From assembly GCA_020055645.1 (NCBI GenBank), contig CM034547.1, forward strand, positions 53,136,909 through 53,200,908: a stretch of 64,000 nucleotides of DNA. Direction: 5' to 3'. This DNA is from Tomocerus qinae (Eukaryota; Arthropoda; Collembola; Entomobryomorpha; Tomoceridae). Of this stretch, positions 52,401 to 64,000 are shown piece after piece. The translations under genes and the position numbers were made by a program. Positions within the stretch are counted from its first letter, which is position 1. Each line of letters opens with the position of its first letter. The notes beneath the pieces are model-generated. The model searched no databases and was not told where the DNA came from. It was given only the letters and a program-made list of their open reading frames with translations.

Positions 52401-54859
52401 AAAGACGGCTCTAATTGTTAAGCGTTTAAATTTCAAAATGGGACGTGAAAAGTAAAAGTAGGGATTGAAAGTAGGATATACGGTGTTTGTAGATTGTAGA
52501 TACTTGAGAATGCCACACCACGCATCAAAGATAGATGCAGATTTTGTGTTTCCACACGAAAGTTCAATTCCCAGACTACTACTGCAGAGAAAGGAAGCAA
52601 ATGTAATGTAACAAACGTGCTTACCTACAAATACTTTGAGGGAAAGGGTATCAGTTACATTAGAGTGAAACTGTTCCATCCACGCACATTGTATGTGGGA
52701 GACACAATGCATGAAAACTCTGTATGTTGAATTGTCGGGCATAGGATAGGAATGGCTGTAAGTTGTAACGTAAATAGAAGGCTAGTCCATTGTAATGGTT
52801 GAGTATGAATCTGTGGAATAGTCACTTGGAATTGACTGACTGAGACAGAATACAGGAGTTCTCTCTAGTGTTTTGTGCTCCAGTCAGTTCATGTGAATAC
52901 AGAATATTGTATTCATGAGATTCATTTCGTAAACATGAGGTTAGAGGCAGAGAAAAGGGAAGCGAAAAACAGAATCATTTCCACTCTCTCTAAAGTCACA
53001 TCACAATGCACAGAGCCTATATAAAGTATATAAAGAATCTTCCACAACAATACAATTCTTTCAATGCTTAAGTTACATTACACTCTCATTGCCTTCCTGC
53101 CTCTAACTTTGTCAGCCTACTTAAAATTCCCAACCGTTTACATCTCTATATTTTTACGTGCATTCCTCTAATGCAATCCGCTGGCTCATCCAATCCACAA
53201 CATACCACCACCAAAAAATCACAATACGACAACACAATATCCACGAGAAGTCATATGCCGCAGCTTATATCACGATTTGCGCCTTTTCTTTTCAAATAAC
53301 CACTATAAAGCAATAAGCAGAGTCTATGGGAAAGAAATGGTTATGCAAAAAAGCTTTTCTTTGCCTTTCTCAGGTCTTCCACCATTTCTGTGGAGAAGAA
53401 AATCCCCTTTCTTTAAAAGCTTCTTTGTTACCTCCCGTGCATACAGAGAGCTACTGAGATTTTTAAATTGAGAGTTCTACAGCCAAAATCTAAACCAAAC
53501 AGACTCACTGAATATGTAGGTGGTTCCTAGACTACCTATCACACACATCCACATACTTACCTATTTCTTACATACAGTATTAAACTTTGCGTGAGATGTG
53601 TTTCAATGCTTTGTACTCTACGATTAGTTCACATACCTACATGCGTGATACTACTGTACCTACCACTACTAGTACCTTAATGCAGAATGCCAACGACTTA
53701 CCTACTAGAACCACTATTACAACCACTTTCTTACCTTCTTGACTTTCCTCTCTTGAATTTACGTCCTTCTAGAAAATAAAATCGCATATGTATGCATGCG
53801 ACACGATTTTGCATTTAAAGAGCCCAGAGAGCCTTATGCTAGACTCTAACTTCATTCTTCTTGGTAACATATCAAATACACGTAATCCTAAAGTTCTATG
53901 CTCCAGTATACTTTTACGCAGAGCGGAGAACATGTGTATGCAATGAAACCCAATACGTGCTTGCGTATGATTCTTCACAGAACTCTCTAAGGTTACACAG
54001 CTTTGCTTACCGTATTTTTAAGATTCAATATAAAAATAATCACGTTTGATGTAATTATGTACGATAAAACTCATAATGTAGTAGTAATGTACCCATCGAT
54101 AGCTACAAAACTTATTTCGTGATTAGTGACTACAAGGAATTTAAACATCATACCCTTTGGATAATCGTAAAGTAGAGTTGCGCAATGGAAAATTTCCGTG
54201 ATAATGAATAAATGTAAAAGATGAACTTCGTGTAACTACGCAGGCGCAAGAATAATTACAATATTTCGAAATTAAACCAAATGCTGCGCGGGTGATAAAA
54301 GAACTTTAAACAGCAACTTTACAAAAGATTTCACTTTTTGGTAAAATGATTGGATTTGGTGTTGTTAGAGTGGGTAGTGTTGATAATTTACCGTCCGTAG
54401 GACGGACTTATTTCTAGTTTTAACATATGGCTCTTGTGAAATGATAGAAGCCTTGCTCAGATTTTTGAAACATTTTTAATTCCACATACCATTCACATAA
54501 TATACCTCCTTTACAGTTACTTGGACCTTGCTTGGTACAAAAATGACTAATTGTAATGCATTGTAATAGTAAAAGCAAATATTAATAATATCTTAACAAT
54601 AGATTTATAGATTGATACCATGCATGTTCGATGTACGTGTGTGTTATATGCAGCCAGCTAAATAACATTCGTTGGTTATATTACATTCTGTTTCGCCTCA
54701 TAAGAGTTGTAATTTTCTTGGACTCTGGAGCACTTGTTTATTAGATTTTTCTATGGATTTCTTAATTAAGAATTCGGTATTCCACGCATATAGTAGTTTG
54801 TGTATTTGCTAAAATAGGTTATTTTACACTATTTCCCTCCTTCCGTCGTTTCACCTCAG
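46440..54859. other. Intron 3 middle part, no gene seen
   Basis: AT-rich intronic sequence. Frames are short and unrecognisable on both strands. Minor structures are a 14-bp perfect palindrome CCAGCCCGGGCTGG at 48655-48668, a short direct repeat of GTAATGCAATG at about 50475 and 50500, and a GAT run near 51742-51755. Confidence 0.6.
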
Positions 54860-55012
54860 AGATGAGTCCAGTCTTTACGGTTAACTCGCCTACCTACTCT
54901 GTCTTTAATAAAAGCACGATGATTTCCATTTTGAACTGCAAGGGATTCAACGCTTTGGTGAACATGAAGCCCTCATTGAAATTATTACCGAGTATATCTC
55001 AGTCGAGGGAGT
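54860..55012 (+). other. Exon-like segment with strong splice sites (possible cryptic or poison exon)
   Basis: A pyrimidine-rich acceptor (CCCTCCTTCCGTCGTTTCACCTCAG) ends at 54859 and a consensus donor (AGT|GTAAGT) follows at 55013. The segment is 153 nt, a multiple of three, and lies in the intron between two phase-0 exon borders. Read in the gene's phase 0, its second codon is TGA, so inclusion would truncate the protein before the motor. In a different frame it is open from an ATG at 54862, with no recognisable domain. It is either a chance pair of splice sites or a non-productive alternative exon. Confidence 0.25.
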
Positions 55013-57878
55013 GTAAGTTAGTCCCCACAAGGAAACCACAGGACAGAAGTCAAGAATAAGAAGGAGTCGTGCTTTCTGTATTCCATGACACAACATGCAT
55101 AACATACTATTTGGAAATGAGCAAGGTGTTGTGTAGATTCAAGGTGACATTGTTTGGTATGCATTCCTCGATTCCAAAGATAATCAAGTTGGGCAAGAGC
55201 CGTGGAATATAAAGGAAAGGCAGGGAATAAAAGCTATTTAATATACACATGACTAACTATTATAGCGACTCCATTTCATCTGCAGAGACATTGGAATCTG
55301 TTTATAATACACGGAAGGATATAAAGCTAATAATACAACAGAATGACTCGCCTGGCTCACTACATTAAACAACTGGGAGTTGGATTTGGGAGTAGAATAC
55401 TCAATGTAAATATATATGTGTGAATCCATCCATACCAAACAAGACTATCTTTCAACACTCACTATCAGACAATATCGTGCAATCTCTAACTACTGCTCAT
55501 TTAGATATACTTCCTTGAAATACGTTTTCTACAGAGCAAATGTCCCTTGCGTTATCTCTGCCACCTGAAATGAGTTCTTATAGCCCCTGCACGTATTGTA
55601 TCTGTATCACTGTGTAGAAATAGTTATACCATATCTCAACCATTAAATGCAACCCTTGTGTAATGATATAAGTAACAATAAATTAGGAAGTCGTCGAGTG
55701 TAAATGGCATTTAATCAAGCATGGTCCCACCGTGAAATTAGCATTACCATCGCCATTCACCAGTTCTTGTCTCGGATGGAATTCCTCTGGTGTGCTGGTG
55801 ATGGTATGATGATTTTGATGATATGTGTGCTCAAGAAAATATTCTCAGGAGATACAATTATAACTTAGATACATATTGCAGTAGCAATGTAATAGCAATA
55901 GGTCGGAGGATGCTTTAAGTGTTACAACTTTTATTTCGTGTATACTTAGATCTATAGGTTTAACACTTTCATTGACTTGTAGTTACCTACCGATATATAG
56001 AAAATTGATCGTATTTATTTACAACTCAGTCAGGTAAAGAATTTCGAATTAATCACGTATGAGCAAGAGTGTGAAAAGTTTTGAAAATTCTCCATCCCTT
56101 TGTACGGTTAGATATCTAGACAGGTATACTGATTCGAGGAAGAGTTAGCAATGTATCTTCTGGTTCTGATTCTTTGGTATTTCTGACACTTTCATCATTT
56201 ATTTCTATTCTTTCCATTCAAGACTGTTTTTGATAGTTCCTTATTCTTTCTATGGCTGAAATAAAGCATTTCTGATGAGATGTGTTCTGTTGACGATGGG
56301 AAAAGCGTTTCATCACTGCGGCTATAGCTGCAGTGAATTGAACTCCATTTCCACGATAAACTAGAGTGAATAGATTTGCAATTACTCATACAGGATGAGT
56401 TTCCAGAAGGAAATTGCGAGTTTGTCAGTTTACGATCTGAATTCAAATTGAAATCAGAGAGAGAGGATAGCTTTCTTGTTCCAAAGGGCAAAAAACTAAA
56501 GAAAGGTATTTAAGATATAGGAATGTGTACACCTTAAAAGTATACTACTCCCTACTTTATAGCACTTACCTAGATTCTAGATGCATGACTAGATAAATTG
56601 TGCAATGCGGTATGCGGAGGTAGTAAATTCGAAATGGTTCTATTCATTCAGGCAAGAGATCCCTCAGATAGACATAGAATTCTCATCCGAAACCCATTCG
56701 TCTTCTTTTGGCTCAGTTGTTTTCAACCCGTTGACTTAACTTTAACGGTTTGGCTTCCTTCTTAAACCTCTCCTCACACGCCTTCCTTGGATTTTTTCAA
56801 TCACCAGAAAACTCCTCAACTTGTTTCTCCGCTATCAGTGCAGGAGGTAGACGAACTACGATAAACTATAGCTTAATGTTAACGTAAAAGAGAATCTAAC
56901 GTACAGAAAGGAGTAGAAAATAACTTTGATGGGAATGTGATGTAAAATAGAATAGGACGGACTTGCTTTTGTTGTGCATGGTCGCGTCTTGTCGTGAGTC
57001 GTCACCCTTCTGTTTCAATTTGAAATATAATAGCATGCTAACTATAGACACTAATATTACATTTACTATACAATACATACTTCTTAGGTATGCTAATATA
57101 ATATATGTACTAGTAAATGGCAATAGACTTGAGAAAGACATCAATCTATCCAGAATAGTATAACCCAGTACATTATGTAAATTTTTTAAACATATTCAAT
57201 TTTCAAACTCAAGGATTGATGCTAGCATAACCAATCAATACGTGGATGTAAAGTTGGAATTGAACTACATGTAAATTAGGCAGCCAAGAAATTTAGGGAT
57301 AGAAATATTCAGTGTCATTCGGGAGACGTAGGAACAAGTGCACTTGCAGTTCGTATTCGTATGGGAAGTGAAAAGCATTGTGTATCTCTATAAATAACCC
57401 AATGTTTTCCCAAAAGTACATATTATTTTATGTACATAAGTACATATAAGCAATATTTGTGCCTGGTTTAATTTGAAATGCAGTGGTTCGATTTTGAGTT
57501 AGTGAACAGCTTTCATGCTGTCTTTCTCCTGTAGGATTTTTCCTGTAGTGATTCATCGCAAAGCAGAAATGTGACGTAAAAATGAATGGAGAAAATTCGA
57601 CCATGACAGATGAGAAGATGAAATGAAAAAACGAGTTCCTTTCCCTATTTTACTGTAATACATTTAGCAATGCCTAGCCCTACACTATTATATGATATAC
57701 CTACACTGTGCCAATCTTCTCCTTCCAATATTCAATAGAGCTACTGCAAATGCACTTTGATAAATAGTTGACTGAAGTGCATTCTAACACATTTCCATAT
57801 TTCTACTCCATACCTTCATGTAATAATAGTATGTGAGATTGGTACTAACTGGTAAGGAAAGCCATTCTTGGTAAATAG

Positions 57879-57933
57879 TTACTACCGTCGACCTAGATAT
57901 ATGTGACGTCACAGGTGCTTTCGACGGTAATAA
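57879..57933. repeat. Hairpin enclosing a perfect CRE palindrome
   Basis: TTACTACCGTCGA (57879-57891) pairs with TCGACGGTAATAA (57921-57933), 12 of 13 positions. The loop contains the perfect palindrome TGTGACGTCACA (57902-57913), whose core TGACGTCA is the full CREB/ATF site. It could be an intronic regulatory site or the remnant of a small palindromic element. Confidence 0.5.
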
Positions 57934-60900
57934 GTTAGCCAAAGTAGCAGATTTCCTTATGATTAGTTCAGGTTATTCCGTTTCTCCTACAAAATTAAAG
58001 TTGCACATCATATTTTTCTGACATAAATTTTCGTAACCAGTTCGGATCAAATCAGAGAGACTCTTGTTACATGTCAGGAAGCATATGAATAGGATATTAC
58101 TCCTATTGTCAAAAAAACTCCGGCGATCTATGGCTGTAATAAGTTTTACCCAAAATGCATTTTCTCTGGTGCTACGCGATATTTCTGTGGAAATTATATG
58201 AGTTTACTAGTTGTGAAGGGCATGTGATATATTTTGACAGTGACTGGGTAGTATTTTCACCGAGGGTGTTTTTTACTGTAGAAAACTTTCCAAGCGTACG
58301 AATGCAGTGTGAGAAAAGTAATCGGCATAATATTTCAATGTTATACATTGGATTGCATAGTGTGACAATGGGTGTTTGAATTATGTTGTGATGCAATATC
58401 TGAAAATGTGCCGGATGCAGTTGCATTCAACTGCATATAGGTATGCACTTACACATACAAGTGCATCTTTTATGGTTATAAATAATATAGAAAAAAGCTA
58501 TAAATTGATGGTACAAATAGTATTGTCTATACCCTAGAATAATATTTAGCAATAGAAAGCGTTTCTATTTGTGGTACATGTAAATAGGTACATAAACATG
58601 ATACTGTTCCATACAATGTAATGTTGGGTATGATACTAGTGAAATAGACTTGGATGGATAGAAGGCAATAGAGAAAGTGTGGTGAGGTTGTTGAGATGAA
58701 GATGATGAAGAAAGAGGCGGGCGGGCGTCAGCGATGAGTAAGTTGAGTTTGCTTTGTCTACACAAGTGTGTGTTTGGGTAACATAACAATGCACTGCATA
58801 TAGTAGTAGTTAGTAGACACTCCTTCCTGATGTGTAAGCATTATATTAAGTATAGTGAGGTAGATGCAAGTGCGTTGGTAGAAGTGAAACCGAAGAAAAT
58901 GCCTGGACGTGGATTTGTCCCATAAAAGCGGGTGCACTTCTCTCTTAAAGCTCAGACAGCCGGGTCCCAGATGGTCGTAATCTAGAAAGCAGGGGGTCTC
59001 CCATTTTATGGTCTCAGATTGAAAACTTTTTTATTCCTTTTCGCTCCCACTTTTCAAGAGATATCGATCAGAAAATTCTCAGATCCCTATTTACTCAAAA
59101 GCGTAAGGAGTAGCAGAAAGAAGGTTTTCGCTGCAGATCCATCATTTCGAGTTGTTTAGTCATTTTCGTCAATATTTGTGTCTCATTTGTTGTAAGCCTT
59201 TGCATAGCTTGATAAAGTTACGTCAGCATAATATTTGTTTATAGCTGCTACTTGAAATAAAGCCGAAAGTTAAATGCACAGATGAGATAAAGAAAGATGC
59301 TTTCTGTCTATAGATAATACAAGAATCACCACCCGACATCTGATGCTTATTCTTTTATTTCCTTCCTACATAGAACGAACTTCCTGTATTGTGTTCAGAA
59401 TTATATAAGACTGCTGATCTCTATCTAGCCCTTATAAAACAAAGAGTATTACCGAATAAGCAATGAAAACGTGTGTATCTGTCTTTGTAGTGTCTAGATG
59501 GATGTATTGAGATAAAGCCGAAGTGCACCTTCTGCAATTTCTTATTTTCTCGGCTTGTTTCCTCAATGTATTATGTATGTAAGTCATGTTGTCGTTTTCG
59601 GTTGTTTTGGTTCCAACAACTATAGATACGGCACAATATAGAAGTACATGTGTTTCTGTCGCATTGTATTTACACTTAGGAAAAATATCTTTATCTATAA
59701 ATCTACATTACTACATACAAAAGGAAACTTTACTGCATTCTCCGTAGGTGGTAGTCTAGTGAGTCTAGTGAAGTTATGTAGGTTTTACGCATCTGTACTT
59801 TATGCATCTAAATGTAAATAGTAGTAAATACACGGAGTTGGAATATATTCAGAAACGTGATTGCAACCAGTTCTATATATTTTCCTTGGTGCACTGTAAT
59901 GTAGTCAAGTTGGAGTGCAATGTGTTGGTTGTACGTGACAATTGTGTTGACAAATCTAGCTAAGCAGTTGTTTCTGCTCGGAGGCTAATGCGATAGCATG
60001 GGAGAAAGCACTTATGAGTGAAAGTGCGTGAAGGGAACAAGGATTAGATTTTAGTACAAAATGTCCTGCTCCATTTATAAGTAGCTGTGGATATTGTTCT
60101 CTACATTTATATAGAACAAATATCAATATTATTCATGAAACCCTTATGAAAGAGCCTTGTCACATACCTGCAGTGCTTTATACGACTCTGCACACAAGGA
60201 TTTGTACACATCCACTGAATAATCTAATACTTCCTGATGAGAAACAGAAATGGGCACATGCACATTATTCTCCTTACACAGTTAACACTTGGCAAGTCCC
60301 TTAACAGTCTATCTACTTAACTGTAACCCGTTCTAAACCACGACGTATTATTTATTAATTACATACATGGCTCGATATTTATTAGCTGCAGTAGAGAAAA
60401 TTACAGAAATTAGACATTTGCCTAATCCTAATGTTATAATTCAATGATACCTAAGTACAAAGTACAATTGCTTCTGAAGGTAATGCTTGTTTTACATGGT
60501 TTATAGTATAAATAGGTACATACAGATTGTGATTGTATGACATACTTAAGTAAAACAGGGCGAAACAAGTAATACATCATACACTTATCTATTCCCATCT
60601 AAATACATGCATATATGAGTTTCCAAAACAATAGAAACGTAAATTAAATGTACAAGTGCATAATTGCATAGTAGATGCATTCCATATTGAAATTAACTGT
60701 CAAAACGTACGCTGTAGAATATGGTACGAACGTTATCAGTGTATATTTTGTAGAACAAAGTGAAATTGTGTTTGTATCTACTGTGTAGGGTTTTCATTTT
60801 GTTTGTACAAAGTACAAAGAGCAATGGAAACGTCTGTCTGTAAATAACTGTAGTGGGAGTACGCGTTAAAGTACTTCAAGTCGGTTCTTGTAGAGAATGC

Positions 60901-61698
60901 TTAACGAGTGCCGCTCTTATCTGTGTACTTATCAACGTACTAATTGTAGGACTGAGCATTCCGATGGATACGACTGTGACGTGACGTAACTATAACTACT
61001 TACAATGACAATGAGGATGTTCATTCTGTGACTGACGAATGCGGTAGTGGGAGCGGATTTTATAATTATTGGGAAAGTCGAGAACACCATTAAGTTCAAG
61101 TTGAAGAGCGAGACAGATGCTTTCCAAATTCAATGTCGCATCGCATTCTACCATACCACAACATTTACGCGAGGTCTATAGCAAATGTTCGAGTGCATCT
61201 GCTTGGTATAAAGCACTAGAAATAGAAAGCTCTTACTTTGTGTACTTTATGGGACTTCCTATTTCACGCCGGATAACAATGGTCCAAATAGACAGCAGAG
61301 ACAGTCACTGCTAAAGAGATGGAAGTGATATTGTTTTCGTTCAGGCGGATACATACATAGAGACGGCGAATGTATTCGTTAGATCCACACAAAACTAACA
61401 CTTGCTATCATTAGAATCAATAAATGAGACAAGTCAATGTTGACTCTCAGCTATAAGAGTAAATCTTGAGAAGGGAGTTGCTTTTGCTCTAATTCTTGAA
61501 CAGCCAGAGTTCTACAATATCCATTCACTCCGTCTGCTATACACTTTAGCTATTTACCTTAATTTAACTTCCGAAACTCCGTTTTCCATTACAGAATACT
61601 ATAACTGTTACTATTCCTGCAGTTTTAGTTACAATATAAGGTTACTATATCCCAATGCTATGGTGTTCTGTTTTCCATGCATAATGTGCTACCAGACT

Positions 61699-61800
61699 CG
61701 GTTTATCCGTGTTAAACCGGATAGAAGACACTTGACTGTAATTGACTAGTGCAGTACCTATTATTGTAAAGCACCATGAAACTTTGAATTTCACGGTGCT
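61699..61800. repeat. Two adjacent short hairpins
   Basis: CGGTTTA (61699-61705) pairs with TAAACCG (61713-61719). A second hairpin pairs AGCACCATGAAA (61770-61781) with TTTCACGGTGCT (61789-61800) with one mismatch and a 7-nt loop. The stems are too short for a typical animal microRNA precursor. Confidence 0.4.
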
Positions 61801-62411
61801 ATTTGGGTCTATGAAATTTCTATAATATCTGTTTGTACACAAAGATGTTCTGTACACCCACATCTTTTCATTTGCATTTCGTGTACCCTGCTTACCCTAC
61901 AACTACTACTTTTGCTTTTGCTTAGTTGACAGTGTTTTACCTACTGTTTTCTATGATTTTGTATCTTCTTGTTTCTTAGGTATAACACTCATATCATAAA
62001 TAGTAACTACATCGAACATCTGAGTATATTAGTACTAAGTACATATCCGTTATAATATAACGCTAGTCTGCAAACCTTCTGCTATGAATCCGCAATGCAG
62101 AGTAATTGAGAATTCTGATCTCTTGACTCCTCTATCATAAGATACATGCAATGGGAGGGAAGTCGGGTTTGATTGTTGTATTTTTGGGGAACCACTCGGC
62201 TGGAATCAAATACTTCGTGGTTATAATGTCAAGACATTCGGTTTGTACACACACAGTATTAAATATAGGATAACATTAAGGAATGTAGATACCTTTACAA
62301 ACCAAGTACATAGTTTATTCCACACTATTATATAGTTGTGTGATGTTATTTAAGAGATTTCCTCGTGTCCTTTTCTGTTTTACTGAACTGGCTTTTCTTT
62401 TCCCTCCTTAG

Positions 62412-62615
62412 GTAAAAGTGATGCTGAGGGTGTGCGACAATGCGGAAGAAGTAAGCGGAAGTGGCATCCTTGGGGTAGACCAGAGGAGAAAACAAGTGAC
62501 CCTTATAGATCCAGGAGGGAGTGGACCTGGGACTACACCAGAAGAACGACGAGTTGGAGTTTCTGCACCGAAAATGTTTGCGTTTGATGGAATCTTTGGA
62601 GAAGATGATGATCAG
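62412..62615 (+). CDS. KIF26/CG14535-like kinesin, coding exon 4 (start of motor domain)
   Basis: A 204-nt, 68-codon exon in phase 0 at both ends, with a strong acceptor (TTTCCCTCCTTAG). It starts V-K-V-M-L-R-V, the first motor strand, then shows RRKQVTLIDP and ends SAPKMFAFDGIFGEDDDQ. The FAFDGIF block is the family form of the conserved kinesin F-x-F-D-x-x-F motif. The KQVTL...APKMFAFD combination is typical of KIF26A/B and fly CG14535 rather than of conventional kinesins. KIF26 and VAB-8 proteins are atypical kinesins that bind microtubules with little or no ATPase activity and act in cell migration, axon growth and signalling. The P-loop and switch motifs should lie on later exons outside the window, so ATPase competence cannot be judged. 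The donor CAG|GTCCAT is weak after position +2. Homologues continue past this Gln, which supports the boundary. Confidence 0.92.
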
Positions 62616-64000
62616 GTCCATAAGAAGTTCATTTTTTCTTTTAGCTTTTTACTTTCTTAGTTGAGATTACATATAATGAGAAAAATGTCCTTCCAGTCAT
62701 AAGATTATTCAGTATCAACTTTGTACGAAATGGGAAATTGAACTCAAGTAATATATTGATAAATTAAGAGAAATTTTGCACACAATATTGGTGGATACGA
62801 TAATTTAGGGTTTTGTATCCCTCTGATTCTCAGCATGAAACAAAGTATATTGGGTCATAATACTTCTAAATGGTTCATTCATATCGGTATAAATCTGGGA
62901 GACACATGGGAAGAATGGGAAGATAGATAGACGGATGACTCGACGATCATAATAATATCTGACAAAGCTGGAGAAAATCCCGTATGATTGGATAACGCTC
63001 AGTTCAACTGTAAGCTGGAGAAGAAGAAGGAAACTCAAAGCAAAGTCAACTAAAGCTCAGTCAGTCTCACCGAGAGGAATCCGTAATAATAAGAGAAGCT
63101 TATTTCCTCCTCGTAGCTTTTCTGTTCATTCAGACGACCCACGATCAGTTGCTACATACATATAGCTGCAAGACTGATTTTTATGCTTGTGAAGGAATCC
63201 AACAGTAAAAGAAACGGAAGCAATACATACCGCTTGAATGAAAAGAGTATTTGAGCCTGGAGAAGTGGAGAATATAGAGTAAGTATCGTATCATCAGCAA
63301 GTCAAAATAAGGTCCCCATTGTTTCTCGTAAAAGAATGGAAGGATAAGTATGTATAAAAGAAAGAGTGGCATTCACCGAGTGAATATCGTTGGAAAGAGC
63401 AGAAGGCTGCAATAATGCTAAGGTAGAAATAATGGGAAAAGCAGAGAAAAGCGAATATTGAATGGAAAATCAAATCTTTTGTTTTCCCTGCTGCTTATAA
63501 GCCATTCATCATGGACACAAGAGTTTTATGGCCTTTCCAAGCCAGCTGACGGGACGAGTTGAGCCTGATGCATCCGACAGCAGAGAAAGACAATGACAGA
63601 CTGACTCATATCATACCAAATCTTGTGCTAAGAAAAGACTGTAAAAAGGTCACGTGAATTGTCCATTATGCTATAAAACTGTCTGTTACTATCTGGATGA
63701 GTGTGATTGTACCTTTTCCATTAGATTCTTCTGTACAATAGCACAATGCAGATATATTGCCTCCATTCGCTGAGATTATTACTGTTTGTTTTGTACAGAT
63801 ACGATGAACAGCTGAGATCCATTCTTCTCAATTTTTATTGTTCCGATTTTGAGTCACTTTTGTTTACCATTTGTTCAAGGTAGAATGAAAACAAACATTA
63901 GTATTTACATAAAATGCCAAGAATGCTGATATCATTGAAAAGCCAAAGGACAAATAGTTGAGTCACGAGATAAGAAAATGCCTTTGATATTTCAAGTTCT
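62616..64000 (+). other. Start of intron 4; gene continues beyond the window
   Basis: From the GTCCAT donor onward the frame adds only VHKKFIFSFSFLLS before a stop at 62658-62660. The rest is AT-rich with no frame matching the kinesin motor (no P-loop, no switch I or II). The next motor exon must lie beyond 64000. Confidence 0.7.

Larger units (their letters stand above)
41768..62411 (+). other. Intron 3 of the kinesin gene (20.6 kb)
   Basis: Runs from the GTGAGT donor at 41768 to a pyrimidine-rich acceptor (TTTTCTTTTCCCTCCTTAG) ending at 62411. About 280 bp in, it is interrupted by the 4.4 kb foldback array at 42051-46435. From 46440 to 62411 it is AT-rich with no coding frame I can support. 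Small structures there (possible exon-like segment 54860-55012, nested palindrome 57879-57933, hairpins 61699-61800) are listed separately. Confidence 0.8.

Overview
The window reads as animal nuclear DNA, most likely from an arthropod. It is AT-rich and almost entirely non-coding, with no bacterial-style operons. The only gene I can support is one large split gene on the + strand. Four short coding blocks have good splice signals and form a phase-consistent chain: 5962-6336, 7779-7930, 41560-41767 and 62412-62615. Together they give about 313 residues. The last block starts a kinesin motor domain (V-K-V-M-L-R-V ... K-Q-V-T-L ... A-P-K-M-F-A-F-D). The block before it ends in the A-P-I-P-P / L-G-K linker found just before the motor in the KIF26 / Drosophila CG14535 / C. 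elegans VAB-8 family of atypical kinesins. The rest of the motor, including the P-loop, lies beyond position 64000. Species identity cannot be read from this window; the arthropod call rests on the resemblance of the protein to insect CG14535-type sequences.

Layout: 1-5918 is upstream DNA or 5' intron, with a diverged tandem and inverted repeat at about 556-1560. 5962-7930 holds the first two coding exons, separated by a 1.4 kb intron. 7931-41559 is a 33.6 kb intron with a TE-rich patch at about 22.3-26.9 kb: a Helentron-associated (HINE/DINE-1-like) element with a GTCC microsatellite, a long foldback hairpin and a mariner-style MITE. 41560-41767 is exon 3. 41768-62411 is a 20.6 kb intron. 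It begins with the most striking object here, a 4.4 kb foldback element at 42051-46435. That element is bounded by about 275-bp terminal inverted repeats and flanked by TTAT direct repeats. It is made of two modules (A and B), and every full A module carries a tRNA-like cloverleaf followed by a T5 tract. 62412-62615 is the first motor exon and the remainder is intron.

The main candidate for something undescribed is the 42051-46435 array. It combines a foldback DNA element, a satellite-like A/B modular array, and eight complete plus one truncated tRNA-like Pol III units. Its last unit and the inverted arm form a near-perfect 274-bp hairpin inside a host intron. I found no credible second protein-coding gene, true tRNA or rRNA gene, or CRISPR array.
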